Shown: one piece after another, positions 1 to 7,481 of the stretch
How positions within the stretch are numbered: the first letter of the stretch is position 1
How the letters are laid out: each line of letters starts with the position of its first letter
Assembly: GCA_022600695.1 (NCBI GenBank)
Contig: JAHZJY010000097.1
Coordinates: 1-7,638 of the forward strand
Source: Actinomycetes bacterium
GTDB lineage: Bacteria > Actinomycetota > Actinomycetes > Mycobacteriales > Mycobacteriaceae
Direction of reading: 5' to 3'
Length of the DNA stretch: 7,638 nt
Notes under the pieces: model-generated
Databases searched by the model: none
Seen by the model: only the letters and a program-made list of their open reading frames with translations
Told to the model about the DNA's origin: nothing
Made by a program: the position numbers and the translations under genes

Positions 1-1
1 C

Positions 2-1153
2 ACCGTCGCGCAGGGCCGCTACCGCCCCGAGCCGGTCCGGTTGTGGTTCCTCGAAACGAAAGGAAAGCGCCGCGCCGCACATATGCCGGGTTTCACCGAT
101 CATGTGGTGGGTGCGGCGCTCTACCAGCTGCTGTGCCGTAACGCACGGTCGCGCGGAATGCCCGGCGTCTACTCGTACCTGCCCGGTCTGACGAACGTGA
201 CGGCGATGCGGGACCTGGCCCGCTTCGTGCGCGCCCATCGCCTTCGGGTGGGTCCGAAAGGTCCACCGCTGTACGTTCTGCAGTCAGACTTCGACAAGTA
301 CGGCGACACCCTGCCGGTGGGCCCGGACGCACCGCTGTGGCCGATCCTGCATGAGATCGCGTCCCTGGGTAGCCCCGGCGGCGAGATCTCAAAGGGCACC
401 TGGAATCTCATCACCGCACTGGCGCGGCCCGTTGTCCGGGATACCGACGGCACCGAATTCACCCGCCGCAACGGCCTCGTCATGGGGACTCCGATCGTGC
501 CGATGCTGGCGAACCTCGCCGTCCTACCGATGGACACCGCGGTACTGGACGTCAATGGCATCTTCTACGCCCGGTACAACGACGACTTCCTGCTGGCCCA
601 CCCTGAGCTTGCCGCGATCCACGAGGCGGACGCCCGGATATCGTCGGTGATCAAGGACTTGGGGGTCAGCCGCAAGGATGAGAAAGAGCGCCGGACGGCG
701 CTGAGCGCCAACGGCATGCCCTCATCCGTCGACCCGGCGTATCGGGGCGGCAATCGGATCGATTGCCTGGGTCTGTCGGTCAGCCATGCGGGCACCATGA
801 CCGTCGGCCCGCACCGGTTGCGCCGCTTCACCGGGCGGGTGGCCGCGCGGATCGACGGAGCCGCCCCCGCGCTGTCGTCGCTGCCGCCCACGGAACGGGC
901 CCGCCACCTGATCGCCGCCGTCAATGTAATGCTCGACATCACGAATCCGTTTGCAGTGCAGGGTTTATCGTCGCTGCTGGACAGTACGACCGATCGCGGT
1001 GTTCTCAAGGATCTGGACTTCCGGATCGCACGGAAGATCGTTCAGGCGGCCACCGGCCGGCCCGGGGTGCGCGGTTTCCGGGTGCTGGCGCCGCGGATGC
1101 TGTATCGGGAGTTGGGCCTGGTATCGCTGGTCCGTCTGCGCAACTTGCGCTGA
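2..1153 (+). CDS. Reverse transcriptase domain protein, 5'-truncated by the window edge
   Basis: RNA-templated DNA polymerase of bacterial type. The frame is open from base 2, giving 383 visible residues, and conserved sequence lies before the first TTG (base 41), so the true start is probably outside the window. Counting from base 41, the motifs in order are: the RT1/2-like stretch YRPEPVRLWFLETKGKRR, which begins before base 41, then PGFTDHVVGAAL; motif A QSDFDKYGDTL with catalytic Asp83 (bases 287-289); motif B NGLVMGTPIVPMLANL (residues 144-159) in place of the usual PQG form; motif C YNDD (179-182, bases 575-586); motif D around RKDEKE; motif E DCLGLSVS; then a thumb-like C-terminus ending near LVSLVRLRN. 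All catalytic aspartates are present. I see no HNH or maturase DNA-binding domain, no retron NAxxH or VTG motif, and no DGR-type motif B. It could be an unassigned (UG/defence-like), group-II-like or domesticated enzyme. The RT call is strong; its class and role are unknown. It converges on tgt. Confidence 0.86.
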   Translation, partial: TVAQGRYRPEPVRLWFLETKGKRRAAHMPGFTDHVVGAALYQLLCRNARSRGMPGVYSYLPGLTNVTAMRDLARFVRAHRLRVGPKGPPLYVLQSDFDKYGDTLPVGPDAPLWPILHEIASLGSPGGEISKGTWNLITALARPVVRDTDGTEFTRRNGLVMGTPIVPMLANLAVLPMDTAVLDVNGIFYARYNDDFLLAHPELAAIHEADARISSVIKDLGVSRKDEKERRTALSANGMPSSVDPAYRGGNRIDCLGLSVSHAGTMTVGPHRLRRFTGRVAARIDGAAPALSSLPPTERARHLIAAVNVMLDITNPFAVQGLSSLLDSTTDRGVLKDLDFRIARKIVQAATGRPGVRGFRVLAPRMLYRELGLVSLVRLRNLR

Positions 1154-1176
1154 TCCCGGGTGTGCGGTTCAATTTC

Positions 1177-1276
1177 GGCGAGGGCGCGGATCCCGCTTTC
1201 GGGCGGACTTTCCGAAGGACCACAGAGGCTGCGGCTTTCGATCCTTCATTTTTTCGTTTTTCCCCGCGCCCTCGCC
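1177..1276. repeat. Perfect 13-bp inverted repeat enclosing nested hairpins (possible structured RNA)
   Basis: GGCGAGGGCGCGG (1177-1189) is the exact reverse complement of 1264-1276; the spacer is 74 bp. Inside lie a CCCG-CTTT-CGGG hairpin (1192-1203) and the GAAGGA/TCCTTC hairpin with T-tract (1214-1261). The whole could fold as a closed three-way junction of about 100 nt. In the minus-strand RNA the inner stem CCGCAG/CUGUGG is fully paired with one G-U, whereas the plus strand has an A-C mismatch, so the transcribed strand is uncertain. The outer repeat is not followed by a T-tract on either strand, so it is not needed for termination. Function is unknown; no RNA family was recognised. Confidence 0.5.
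1214..1261 (+). terminator. Intrinsic terminator of the reverse transcriptase gene
   Basis: GAAGGA (1214-1219) pairs with TCCTTC (1242-1247). The stem can continue with CCACAG (1220-1225) against CTGCGG (1229-1234), with one A-C mismatch, an AGG loop and a 7-nt bulge on the 3' side. Six T (1249-1254), CG and five T (1257-1261) follow one base later. Such a T-tract is conspicuous in GC-rich DNA and lies about 60 bp past the RT stop, so a plus-strand Rho-independent terminator is the simplest reading. Confidence 0.6.
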
Positions 1277-1286
1277 CGCCCCGGTG

Positions 1287-2516
<1,230 letters not shown>

Positions 2517-2587
2517 CTAACCAAGTCGCCTCTTCGCCATCCCATGGAGCCGATCGCGAAACCGTTCGAGGTAAAGGTCGGCTGCCG
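2517..2587 (-). other. 71-bp gap between acyltransferase and tgt, with an open coding-like frame
   Basis: No promoter was recognised here, which fits cotranscription of the acyltransferase and tgt. The frame that is -1 relative to the acyltransferase stays open from 2675 to a TAG at 2517-2519, directly touching the tgt ATG. It reads as a protein-like amphipathic tail (for example APQEVQRRFAETLLAAADLY then LERFRDRLHGMAKRRLG). It has no ATG, GTG or TTG start before its last few codons, so it could only be made by a frameshift from the acyltransferase. It may be a chance open frame. Confidence 0.35.
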
Positions 2588-4009
2588 CTAAGAGGGTTTC
2601 GGCGAAGCGGCGTTGGACTTCCTGCGGCGCCGCGGCGTGGCCTTCTTCTCCGCGGTGCCCACCGCACGCTCGAGTTCACCGAGCGAGTCGTCGAGATGGC
2701 CGAGCATCCGCTGCAGACTGGGCACGCTTCGCCGGCAACCGACCAGGCCGAAATCAAGGTTGTCGGCGTTGTTCGACAGCGTGATGTTGAGCGCCTGGCC
2801 GTCGAGGGCGATCGATAGCGGATAGTTCCCGTCGAGTCGGGCACCGTTCCAATACAACGGCTCTCGTGACCCCGGAACATTCGAGATCACCAGGTTGAAC
2901 GGCGGCGCGGCGGATCCGATGGCCGGGGCCAGCATCGACAGCAGCAGCGGCGAGACGTTGAAGGCCGACAGCGCCATCTGCTGCAGTTTGGGCAGCTGCC
3001 GGAACACCTCCTTGTTGTTCTGCATCGAGGAACTGACCTCAGCCAGTCGTTCCCCGGGGTCGTCAAGGTCGGTGGCCAGGCTGGCCAGCAAGGCCCCGAC
3101 CTGATTCCCGCCGCTGGAATTCGCGTCGTCGCGCAGGCTGACCGGCACCATCGCGATAAGGGGCCGATGGGGCAGTGCGTTCTGTTCCAGCAGATAGGCC
3201 CGCAGCGCACCCCCGCACACGGTAAGCACCACATCGTTGAGGGTGACCCCTGCGACCTTTTTTATCGCGGTGAACCGGGCGAGCGGCCAGGATTGCGCCG
3301 CACAGCGCCGGGCCCCGCCGATCGGCACGTTGAGGATCGTGCGGGGTGCGCCGAACGGCAGGGTCAGCTGCTGCTCGAATAGCCCCTTCTGTGCCAGGTA
3401 CAGCGCCGAAGGGCCAAGCCCGGCAATGGATTCCGCGATCTTCACCAGCTCACCGAACCGCGACGGCCGCGTCTTGCCAGGGCCCGCGGTTCGACCGTTG
3501 GTACCCCACATGATCCGGGCGGCCTCATCCTGCTGATCGGTGGCCAGCGAACGGCGCATGATCCGCATCGCGCTCACGCCATCGATCAGCGCGTGGTGGA
3601 TCTTGGTGTAGACGGCGACCCGGCCGTCATCGAGGCCCTCCACGAAATGGCTCTCCCACAGCGGACGGTGACGGTCGAGCAGCGTCCCGTGCAGCCGCGA
3701 GGTGAGTTCCAGTAGTTCGCGCACCCTGCCCGGGGAGGGCAGCGCTGAGCGCCGAACGTGGTATTCCAGATCGATGTCCCGGTCGAAGGCCCAGGTCAGG
3801 TTGGCGATCCCGCCGAGCAGTTCAGCGGGGTGCTTGCGGAAGGTGGGTGCGATGTCCTCACTGCCGATCAGGCCCTGATAGATGTCACGCAGGAATTCCG
3901 GGCCCGCCCCCTCCGGCGGCTCGAACAACTGCAGACCGCCGACGTGCATGGGGTGCTCACGCGACTCCGCGAGCAGGAACATCGAATCGACGGGCGATAT
4001 CAGTTCCAT
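2588..4009 (-). CDS. Wax ester synthase/diacylglycerol acyltransferase (WS/DGAT) family protein
   Basis: Member of the bacterial WS/DGAT family, which transfers fatty acyl groups from acyl-CoA to diacylglycerol or long-chain alcohols to make storage triacylglycerol or wax ester; mycobacteria carry many paralogues. At 473 residues it is of usual length. It opens with the family start ELISPVDSMFLLAE and MHVGGLQLF, then RPLWESHFVEGL (115-126), the catalytic HHALIDG (His138, His139, Asp143, Gly144), the NDVVLTVCGGALR segment (258-270) and the C-terminal NLVISNVPGSREPLY (372-386). The last 20 or so residues are a basic, low-complexity tail (KKATPRRRRKSN), as seen in some mycobacterial homologues, although an alternative frame reads on past the stop. 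The ATG has a good RBS (GGAGG, 8 nt spacing). The true substrate cannot be told from sequence: some family members have weak or no DGAT activity. It lies upstream of tgt with a 71-bp gap; no functional link is evident. Confidence 0.93.
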   Translation of the reverse strand: MELISPVDSMFLLAESREHPMHVGGLQLFEPPEGAGPEFLRDIYQGLIGSEDIAPTFRKHPAELLGGIANLTWAFDRDIDLEYHVRRSALPSPGRVRELLELTSRLHGTLLDRHRPLWESHFVEGLDDGRVAVYTKIHHALIDGVSAMRIMRRSLATDQQDEAARIMWGTNGRTAGPGKTRPSRFGELVKIAESIAGLGPSALYLAQKGLFEQQLTLPFGAPRTILNVPIGGARRCAAQSWPLARFTAIKKVAGVTLNDVVLTVCGGALRAYLLEQNALPHRPLIAMVPVSLRDDANSSGGNQVGALLASLATDLDDPGERLAEVSSSMQNNKEVFRQLPKLQQMALSAFNVSPLLLSMLAPAIGSAAPPFNLVISNVPGSREPLYWNGARLDGNYPLSIALDGQALNITLSNNADNLDFGLVGCRRSVPSLQRMLGHLDDSLGELERAVGTAEKKATPRRRRKSNAASPKPS

Positions 4010-4017
4010 GAGCCTTG

Positions 4018-4022
4018 CCTCC
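4018..4022 (-). promoter_or_regulatory. Ribosome binding site of the WS/DGAT gene
   Basis: GGAGG on the minus strand, 8 nt before the ATG at 4007-4009. It supports this start codon. Upstream, up to about 4100, the DNA is relatively AT-rich (CGAACTTTTTGTGT, TAGTGT), as expected for a promoter region, but no well-spaced -35/-10 pair could be assigned. Confidence 0.6.
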
Positions 4023-4145
4023 GCTTGGATCCCTCAACTATGTGCTTGAACACTAGGCCAGGACGGGACACAAAAAGTTCGTTGCGGCCGAATGCGGACG
4101 GACGGGTACCCGGCGGATTGGCGGGCGGTCTTGCCGATGGTGCGG

Positions 4146-4178
4146 CCCGGCAGGCGTTGCCGTCCCCCCGCCGCCGGG
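4146..4178 (-). terminator. Hairpin immediately after the beta-propeller gene, likely terminator without a U-tract
   Basis: On the minus strand the base after the TGA begins CCCGGCGGCG (4178-4169), which pairs with CGCC-T-GCCGGG (4156-4146). This gives 10 base pairs with one bulged T and a 12-nt loop. No run of U follows. It would block or end transcription before the acyltransferase promoter region, and could also protect the 3' end. A 10-bp perfect palindrome, CGGGTACCCG (4103-4112), lies a little further downstream. Confidence 0.45.
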
Positions 4179-6821
4179 TCAGATCACCGTGAGGCGAGGA
4201 TTGCTGCTGCCGAGCTCGGTGAGGTCGCTCACCCGGTACGCGGTCACCGATGTGTCACCGACCGCATAGAGCACATCTCCGATGCGCACCGTGCGCAGGA
4301 CCGGCTCGCCGGTGCGGATCTCACCGATGACGTCGAGACCGTCCGGGGTGACCCGCAGCACCTTGAGGAACTGGTCGTAGCGGTAGTCGCCCTGTTCGTC
4401 GTAACCGCTGCCGGCCACCGGTACGACCAATAACCCGTCCTCCGCGGAGTACAGCAGGGCGTGGTGATCGAACTGGGCGTTCGACCACGACCATTGGTAC
4501 CCGGGGTCGAGGAATTCGCGTTCGATCTGAGTCAGGTTGGTGCCGTCGCTGACGTCGAACAGCGAAGCGTGCAGGTGGGTATTCCCCGTTTCAGGGTCTC
4601 GCTCCTGGCCGATACCCAGCAACAGCCCATCCCCGACCGGCTGCAGGTAGTTGGAGAAGCCCGGCACGATCAGCTCGCCGAGCAACACCGGTTCGGCCGG
4701 GTCGCTGAGGTCCACGGCGAACAGCGGATCGGTTTGCAGGAATGTCACCAGATAGCCGGTATCGCCGATGAACCGGGCCGCGTAGAGCCGCTCGCCCGGC
4801 GCCAGACCGGATACCCGGCCGACTTCGTCGAGGGTTTCCCCGGCGGTGTCGAGAATGTATATCCCGCTGTCGTTGCGGGTGCTCCAGGCGCCGTCGACCA
4901 GCTGTGAGCTCACGGTGTGGGTTGCCACCCGCAGGTAACCGTCCCGTTCATCCATGGCGAACTGGTTGATCAGCGTTCCAGAGACGACACCGCTGGCCTG
5001 CCAGCCGATATCGGTTGCCGCGACGGTGAAGCGGTCGATACGGGTGTCGGTCGACCAGCCCGAATCGGTGTAGTGGTTTTCGTTGGAGGCCACGTACAAC
5101 GCGTCGGCAGTCATGTAGACGGCACCGCCGGTGGCCGACACCAGGGCGCCGACACCGTCGGCGAAGCCCCCGCCGTCGCGCGCCGAGTCCACCGAGACCG
5201 CGGTCAGCAGCATGGATTGCCCGTCGGCGTGCGGGCGCACGATCTCCCCGGCCCCGGCGACCAGTCCCAGGTCCACCTGATTCCCGTCCGCATCGACCGC
5301 GTAGGCGTGCGGCAGGGCGAGATCCCCGATCTGCGATCCCACCCGCGCGACATAGGAGTCCCAGGTCTCATAGGTCCGGTATGCGGTGATATCGGTGCCA
5401 ACCCACGGCCGGTACAGCAGCGCGTCCGCCTGGCCGGCATCATCGGCGGTCTCCTTAACCGGGGTGTCGGTGTACTCCGGTGCGGGAAGGTCCACCGACC
5501 GCTGCAGGATCAGGTAGACGACACCGTCGACGGCGCGCGAACTCTGGTACCCGCCATCGAAGACCGTCTGGTTCACCACCTCGGGCGCGGTCCGGTCCGA
5601 GACGTCGTAGACGGTCAGTGTCGTCTGCGGGTTCCACTCCCACGGCCCCCAGTAACCGGGGGCTATCCGCACCGTCGGGCCGTACCAGCCGAAGCCGGTC
5701 TGGGTGATCACCGTCAGCCGGTCCCCGGACAGGTAGGAGCCCAGCACGTCGCCGGACAGTGCCGACTCCGAGGCCACCGTCAGGTCGGCCCGAACGATGG
5801 TCAGCCGGCCGTTGTGGGCCACGTAGACGTACTGGCCGTCGGTTTCCACGAAGTCGGCCTCATCGACACCGTCCACCTGCGTGTTGGTGTCCGATGCGCC
5901 GCCTGCACCGCCTCGGACCGACTCGTCCTTGAGATACGTCGGCCACGGTTGGTACCCGTACACCGGGACGGTCTGCCCGAACAGGTCGCCGTACTGCTGC
6001 CGGGCCAACTCGAGCAGGTAGTCGTTCAGTTCCGCTTCGGTCATCGCGGGCACGGTCCCGGGGTCCTGAGTCTGACCGGTGGTCTGACCGGCACCCAACG
6101 CCGGGAACAGATTGACCAGCGTGCGACGAACCAGCAGCAGTGCGCCCTCAAGGAACTCGGTGACCGGACTGGCCGGCAGGCCGGACAACCAGTTCGACGC
6201 CGAGTCGAACAAACCGTTGACCGCGACGCTGATCGTCGCGATCGGTCCGGTCGGGACGTCGGACGGCAGGTCGCCCACCGGAGCCGGCTCGGATACCGGT
6301 GGCACCGGATCGGCGACGACCACACTCGCCGCCGGAGCGGGATCATCGGCACCGGTCACCTGCAGGGCCGGAGGTGACACCGCGGCGGGATCATTGCCGC
6401 TCTCGGCGATCCCGGGATCTGGGCTTGCCGCCGGGCCCGAGTTCTGCGGCTGGAGGACGGCCGGAGCACCAGCGTCGTCATGGACTGTTGACGGCCGCCG
6501 TCCGGGAACCCGGATCGCCGAGGTTGATCCGGCGCTACCGACCACGGTCGGGACCGCACTGCCGACCGCCGCCGCTGCCGGGTTGGCGGGGCCCGACCGC
6601 CCCACCCGGACGCCCTCCCCCAAAACCCCGGTGGTTGCTGAGCGTACGGCTCGGCCCCGATTCTGCGCTGCGGGCCGGTCGGACCTGGCCGTCGAGACCG
6701 AGGATGTGTCCCCATCGGCCGGTTCGGCGCCGGCGACCCCGGCGGCCTGCGGTCCGGCGAGGGACAGGCCCAGCGCTACCGCTGCCACCCCGGCCCGCGT
6801 ACCCCGTTTGACTACCGTCAT
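4179..6821 (-). CDS. Secreted beta-propeller domain protein (Beta_propel family)
   Basis: Large exported protein of unknown biochemical role, 880 residues. Residues 1-32 are a Sec-type signal peptide: basic start (MTVVKRGTR), hydrophobic core, Ala-rich end with likely cleavage near AGA/EPA. There is no lipobox Cys, so it should be released or cell-wall associated. Residues 33-195 are Pro/Ala/Ser/Gly-rich and probably disordered. Residues 198-240 (LFDSASNWLSGLP and EFLEGALLLVRRTLVN) resemble a linker found in large mycobacterial exported proteins. The beta-propeller starts near 260; its hallmark TNTQVDGVDEADFVETDG lies at 312-329, followed by repeated blade-like strands (DGQYVYVAHNGRL, DRLTVITQTG, RDGYLRVATHT, DGLLVVPVAGS, GDVLYAVGD) to the C-terminus. 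This family is described as distantly related to WD40 propellers; ligand or partner is unknown. The ATG fits the signal peptide, but the RBS (GCGAGG) is only 3 nt away. It has its own promoter. Confidence 0.9.
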   Translation of the reverse strand: MTVVKRGTRAGVAAVALGLSLAGPQAAGVAGAEPADGDTSSVSTARSDRPAAQNRGRAVRSATTGVLGEGVRVGRSGPANPAAAAVGSAVPTVVGSAGSTSAIRVPGRRPSTVHDDAGAPAVLQPQNSGPAASPDPGIAESGNDPAAVSPPALQVTGADDPAPAASVVVADPVPPVSEPAPVGDLPSDVPTGPIATISVAVNGLFDSASNWLSGLPASPVTEFLEGALLLVRRTLVNLFPALGAGQTTGQTQDPGTVPAMTEAELNDYLLELARQQYGDLFGQTVPVYGYQPWPTYLKDESVRGGAGGASDTNTQVDGVDEADFVETDGQYVYVAHNGRLTIVRADLTVASESALSGDVLGSYLSGDRLTVITQTGFGWYGPTVRIAPGYWGPWEWNPQTTLTVYDVSDRTAPEVVNQTVFDGGYQSSRAVDGVVYLILQRSVDLPAPEYTDTPVKETADDAGQADALLYRPWVGTDITAYRTYETWDSYVARVGSQIGDLALPHAYAVDADGNQVDLGLVAGAGEIVRPHADGQSMLLTAVSVDSARDGGGFADGVGALVSATGGAVYMTADALYVASNENHYTDSGWSTDTRIDRFTVAATDIGWQASGVVSGTLINQFAMDERDGYLRVATHTVSSQLVDGAWSTRNDSGIYILDTAGETLDEVGRVSGLAPGERLYAARFIGDTGYLVTFLQTDPLFAVDLSDPAEPVLLGELIVPGFSNYLQPVGDGLLLGIGQERDPETGNTHLHASLFDVSDGTNLTQIEREFLDPGYQWSWSNAQFDHHALLYSAEDGLLVVPVAGSGYDEQGDYRYDQFLKVLRVTPDGLDVIGEIRTGEPVLRTVRIGDVLYAVGDTSVTAYRVSDLTELGSSNPRLTVI

Positions 6822-6869
6822 CGGCCTCGCGCTTCGCTAATTCCTGAGATTTTACTGTGAAAGAAGCCA

Positions 6870-6898
6870 ACGATAGCTGTGAGTGGGCTGGTCGTCAA
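6870..6898 (-). promoter_or_regulatory. SigA-like promoter of the beta-propeller gene
   Basis: On the minus strand, -35 TTGACG (6898-6893), a spacer of exactly 17 bp and -10 TATCGT (6875-6870), which fits the mycobacterial TANNNT pattern. A start near 6863 would leave a leader of about 40 nt before the ATG at 6821. The strong match suggests steady housekeeping expression and separates this gene from TM2. Confidence 0.65.
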
Positions 6899-6936
6899 CG
6901 AGCCGCCCGCCGTGGTCAGGGTCAGCGCGATGCGCG

Positions 6937-6980
6937 CCAGGGGCTAGGTTCCATCACGCCAGGGGCTAGGTTCCATCACG
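6937..6980. repeat. Exact 22-bp tandem duplication spanning the TM2 stop codon
   Basis: Bases 6937-6958 and 6959-6980 are identical; the match extends two more bases to 6935. On the minus strand each unit contains CGT GAT GGA ACC TAG, the last four codons and stop of the TM2 gene, so a second copy of the gene end follows the real stop. A small GC hairpin (GCGCG-ATG-CGCGC, 6925-6937) abuts the repeat and may act as a weak terminator. Replication slippage is the likely origin. Confidence 0.9.
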
Positions 6981-7352
6981 CAGGGGGCGACCCGCCGGGT
7001 CGCGCACCTTGTCGGTGAGAATCAGAACCGCGTCGATGATGCCCCAGATGATCGCGCCAAGACCGCAGGTGACCAGGCCGACGATCAATTGGATGACACC
7101 CAGCTTGGTATCGCCGAGATAGATGCGGCCTATCCCGACGATCCCGATGAGGCCGAGCAGTTGCAGCAGACCGGCCACGACCTTGGACTTGTCAGACAGC
7201 GGCTCACCGGTCAGCGGATGCCGACCGAACGGTGCTTCAGGATCACGGTAGGAGCCGGGCGGAGGGTACTGGCCCGGCGGGGGGTACTGGCCCGGCGGGT
7301 AGTACGGCGGAGGCATGCCGCCCTCGGCTCCCCCGAACTGCGGCTCAGTCAT
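6966..7352 (-). CDS. TM2 domain membrane protein with Pro/Tyr/Gly-rich N-terminus
   Basis: Small integral membrane protein, 128 residues. The cytosolic-looking N-terminus (1-36) is Pro/Tyr/Gly-rich with a repeated QYPPPG unit. The TM2 domain spans about 53-115: KSKVVAGLLQLLGLIGIVGIGRIYLGD forms the first helix and turn, and LGVIQLIVGLVTCGLGAIIWGIIDAVLIL the second helical region with the usual late Asp (Asp107). The typical GxHRFYLG turn is GIGRIYLG here. TM2 proteins are widespread and mostly uncharacterised, so no function is assigned. The ATG has no clear RBS; there is no in-frame alternative close upstream. The C-terminus ends inside the 22-bp duplication. It is divergent from the SRPBCC gene. 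Confidence 0.88.
   Translation of the reverse strand: MTEPQFGGAEGGMPPPYYPPGQYPPPGQYPPPGSYRDPEAPFGRHPLTGEPLSDKSKVVAGLLQLLGLIGIVGIGRIYLGDTKLGVIQLIVGLVTCGLGAIIWGIIDAVLILTDKVRDPAGRPLRDGT
7264..7299. repeat. In-frame 18-bp coding tandem repeat in the TM2 gene
   Basis: GGGTACTGGCCCGGCGGG recurs with an 18-bp period (starting at 7264 and 7282), encoding two QYPPPG units in the N-terminus of the TM2 protein. Being a multiple of three it can change copy number without breaking the frame. Such Pro-rich repeats are common before TM2 domains. Confidence 0.8.
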
Positions 7353-7427
7353 GCGTTCAGCATGCCACCAACGACCGTCATCGTGTCGCGCGGCCGCGCT
7401 GAGTCATGACCGCTTCTTTTAGGTCGC

Positions 7428-7468
7428 GTGGGATGCAGCCCACAACGGGCGCACACTGGACGCCAGTG
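7428..7468 (+). promoter_or_regulatory. Two small hairpins in the leader of the SRPBCC gene
   Basis: GTGGG (7428-7432) pairs with CCCAC (7439-7443) across a 6-nt loop, and CACTGG-ACG-CCAGTG (7454-7468) is a perfect 6-bp inverted repeat. The second ends 3 nt before the Shine-Dalgarno region (GGGAG at 7472-7476). It could be a repressor operator or an RNA hairpin affecting translation. No promoter hexamers were found with confidence. Confidence 0.35.
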
Positions 7469-7481
7469 GAAGGGAGTGAAC

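Noticed and set aside
1177..1276. Retron msr-msd with the inverted repeats as a1/a2
   Set aside because: The element is short (100 nt), lies downstream of the RT, and the RT lacks the retron NAxxH and VTG motifs. The resemblance is only the flanking inverted repeat.
2..1286. Group II intron
   Set aside because: No recognisable domain V hairpin or maturase/HNH tail was found between the RT stop and tgt; the upstream end is not visible, so it cannot be fully excluded.
4035..4060. Imperfect palindrome GTGCTTGAACAC as operator of the acyltransferase gene
   Set aside because: Only 8 of 12 positions are symmetric and no promoter could be placed around it.
4917..6377. Long plus-strand open frame of 486 residues
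   Set aside because: It lies antisense to the beta-propeller gene, has an Arg/Gly/Val/His-rich composition without domains and is a codon-bias shadow of the real gene.
6849..6854. Second -10 (TAAAAT) for the beta-propeller gene
   Set aside because: No acceptable -35 lies 16-19 bp upstream, while TTGACG-N17-TATCGT nearby is much better.
7388..7399. 12-bp palindrome GCGCGGCCGCGC
   Set aside because: All-GC palindromes of this size are expected by chance in such DNA, and it has no link to a start or promoter.
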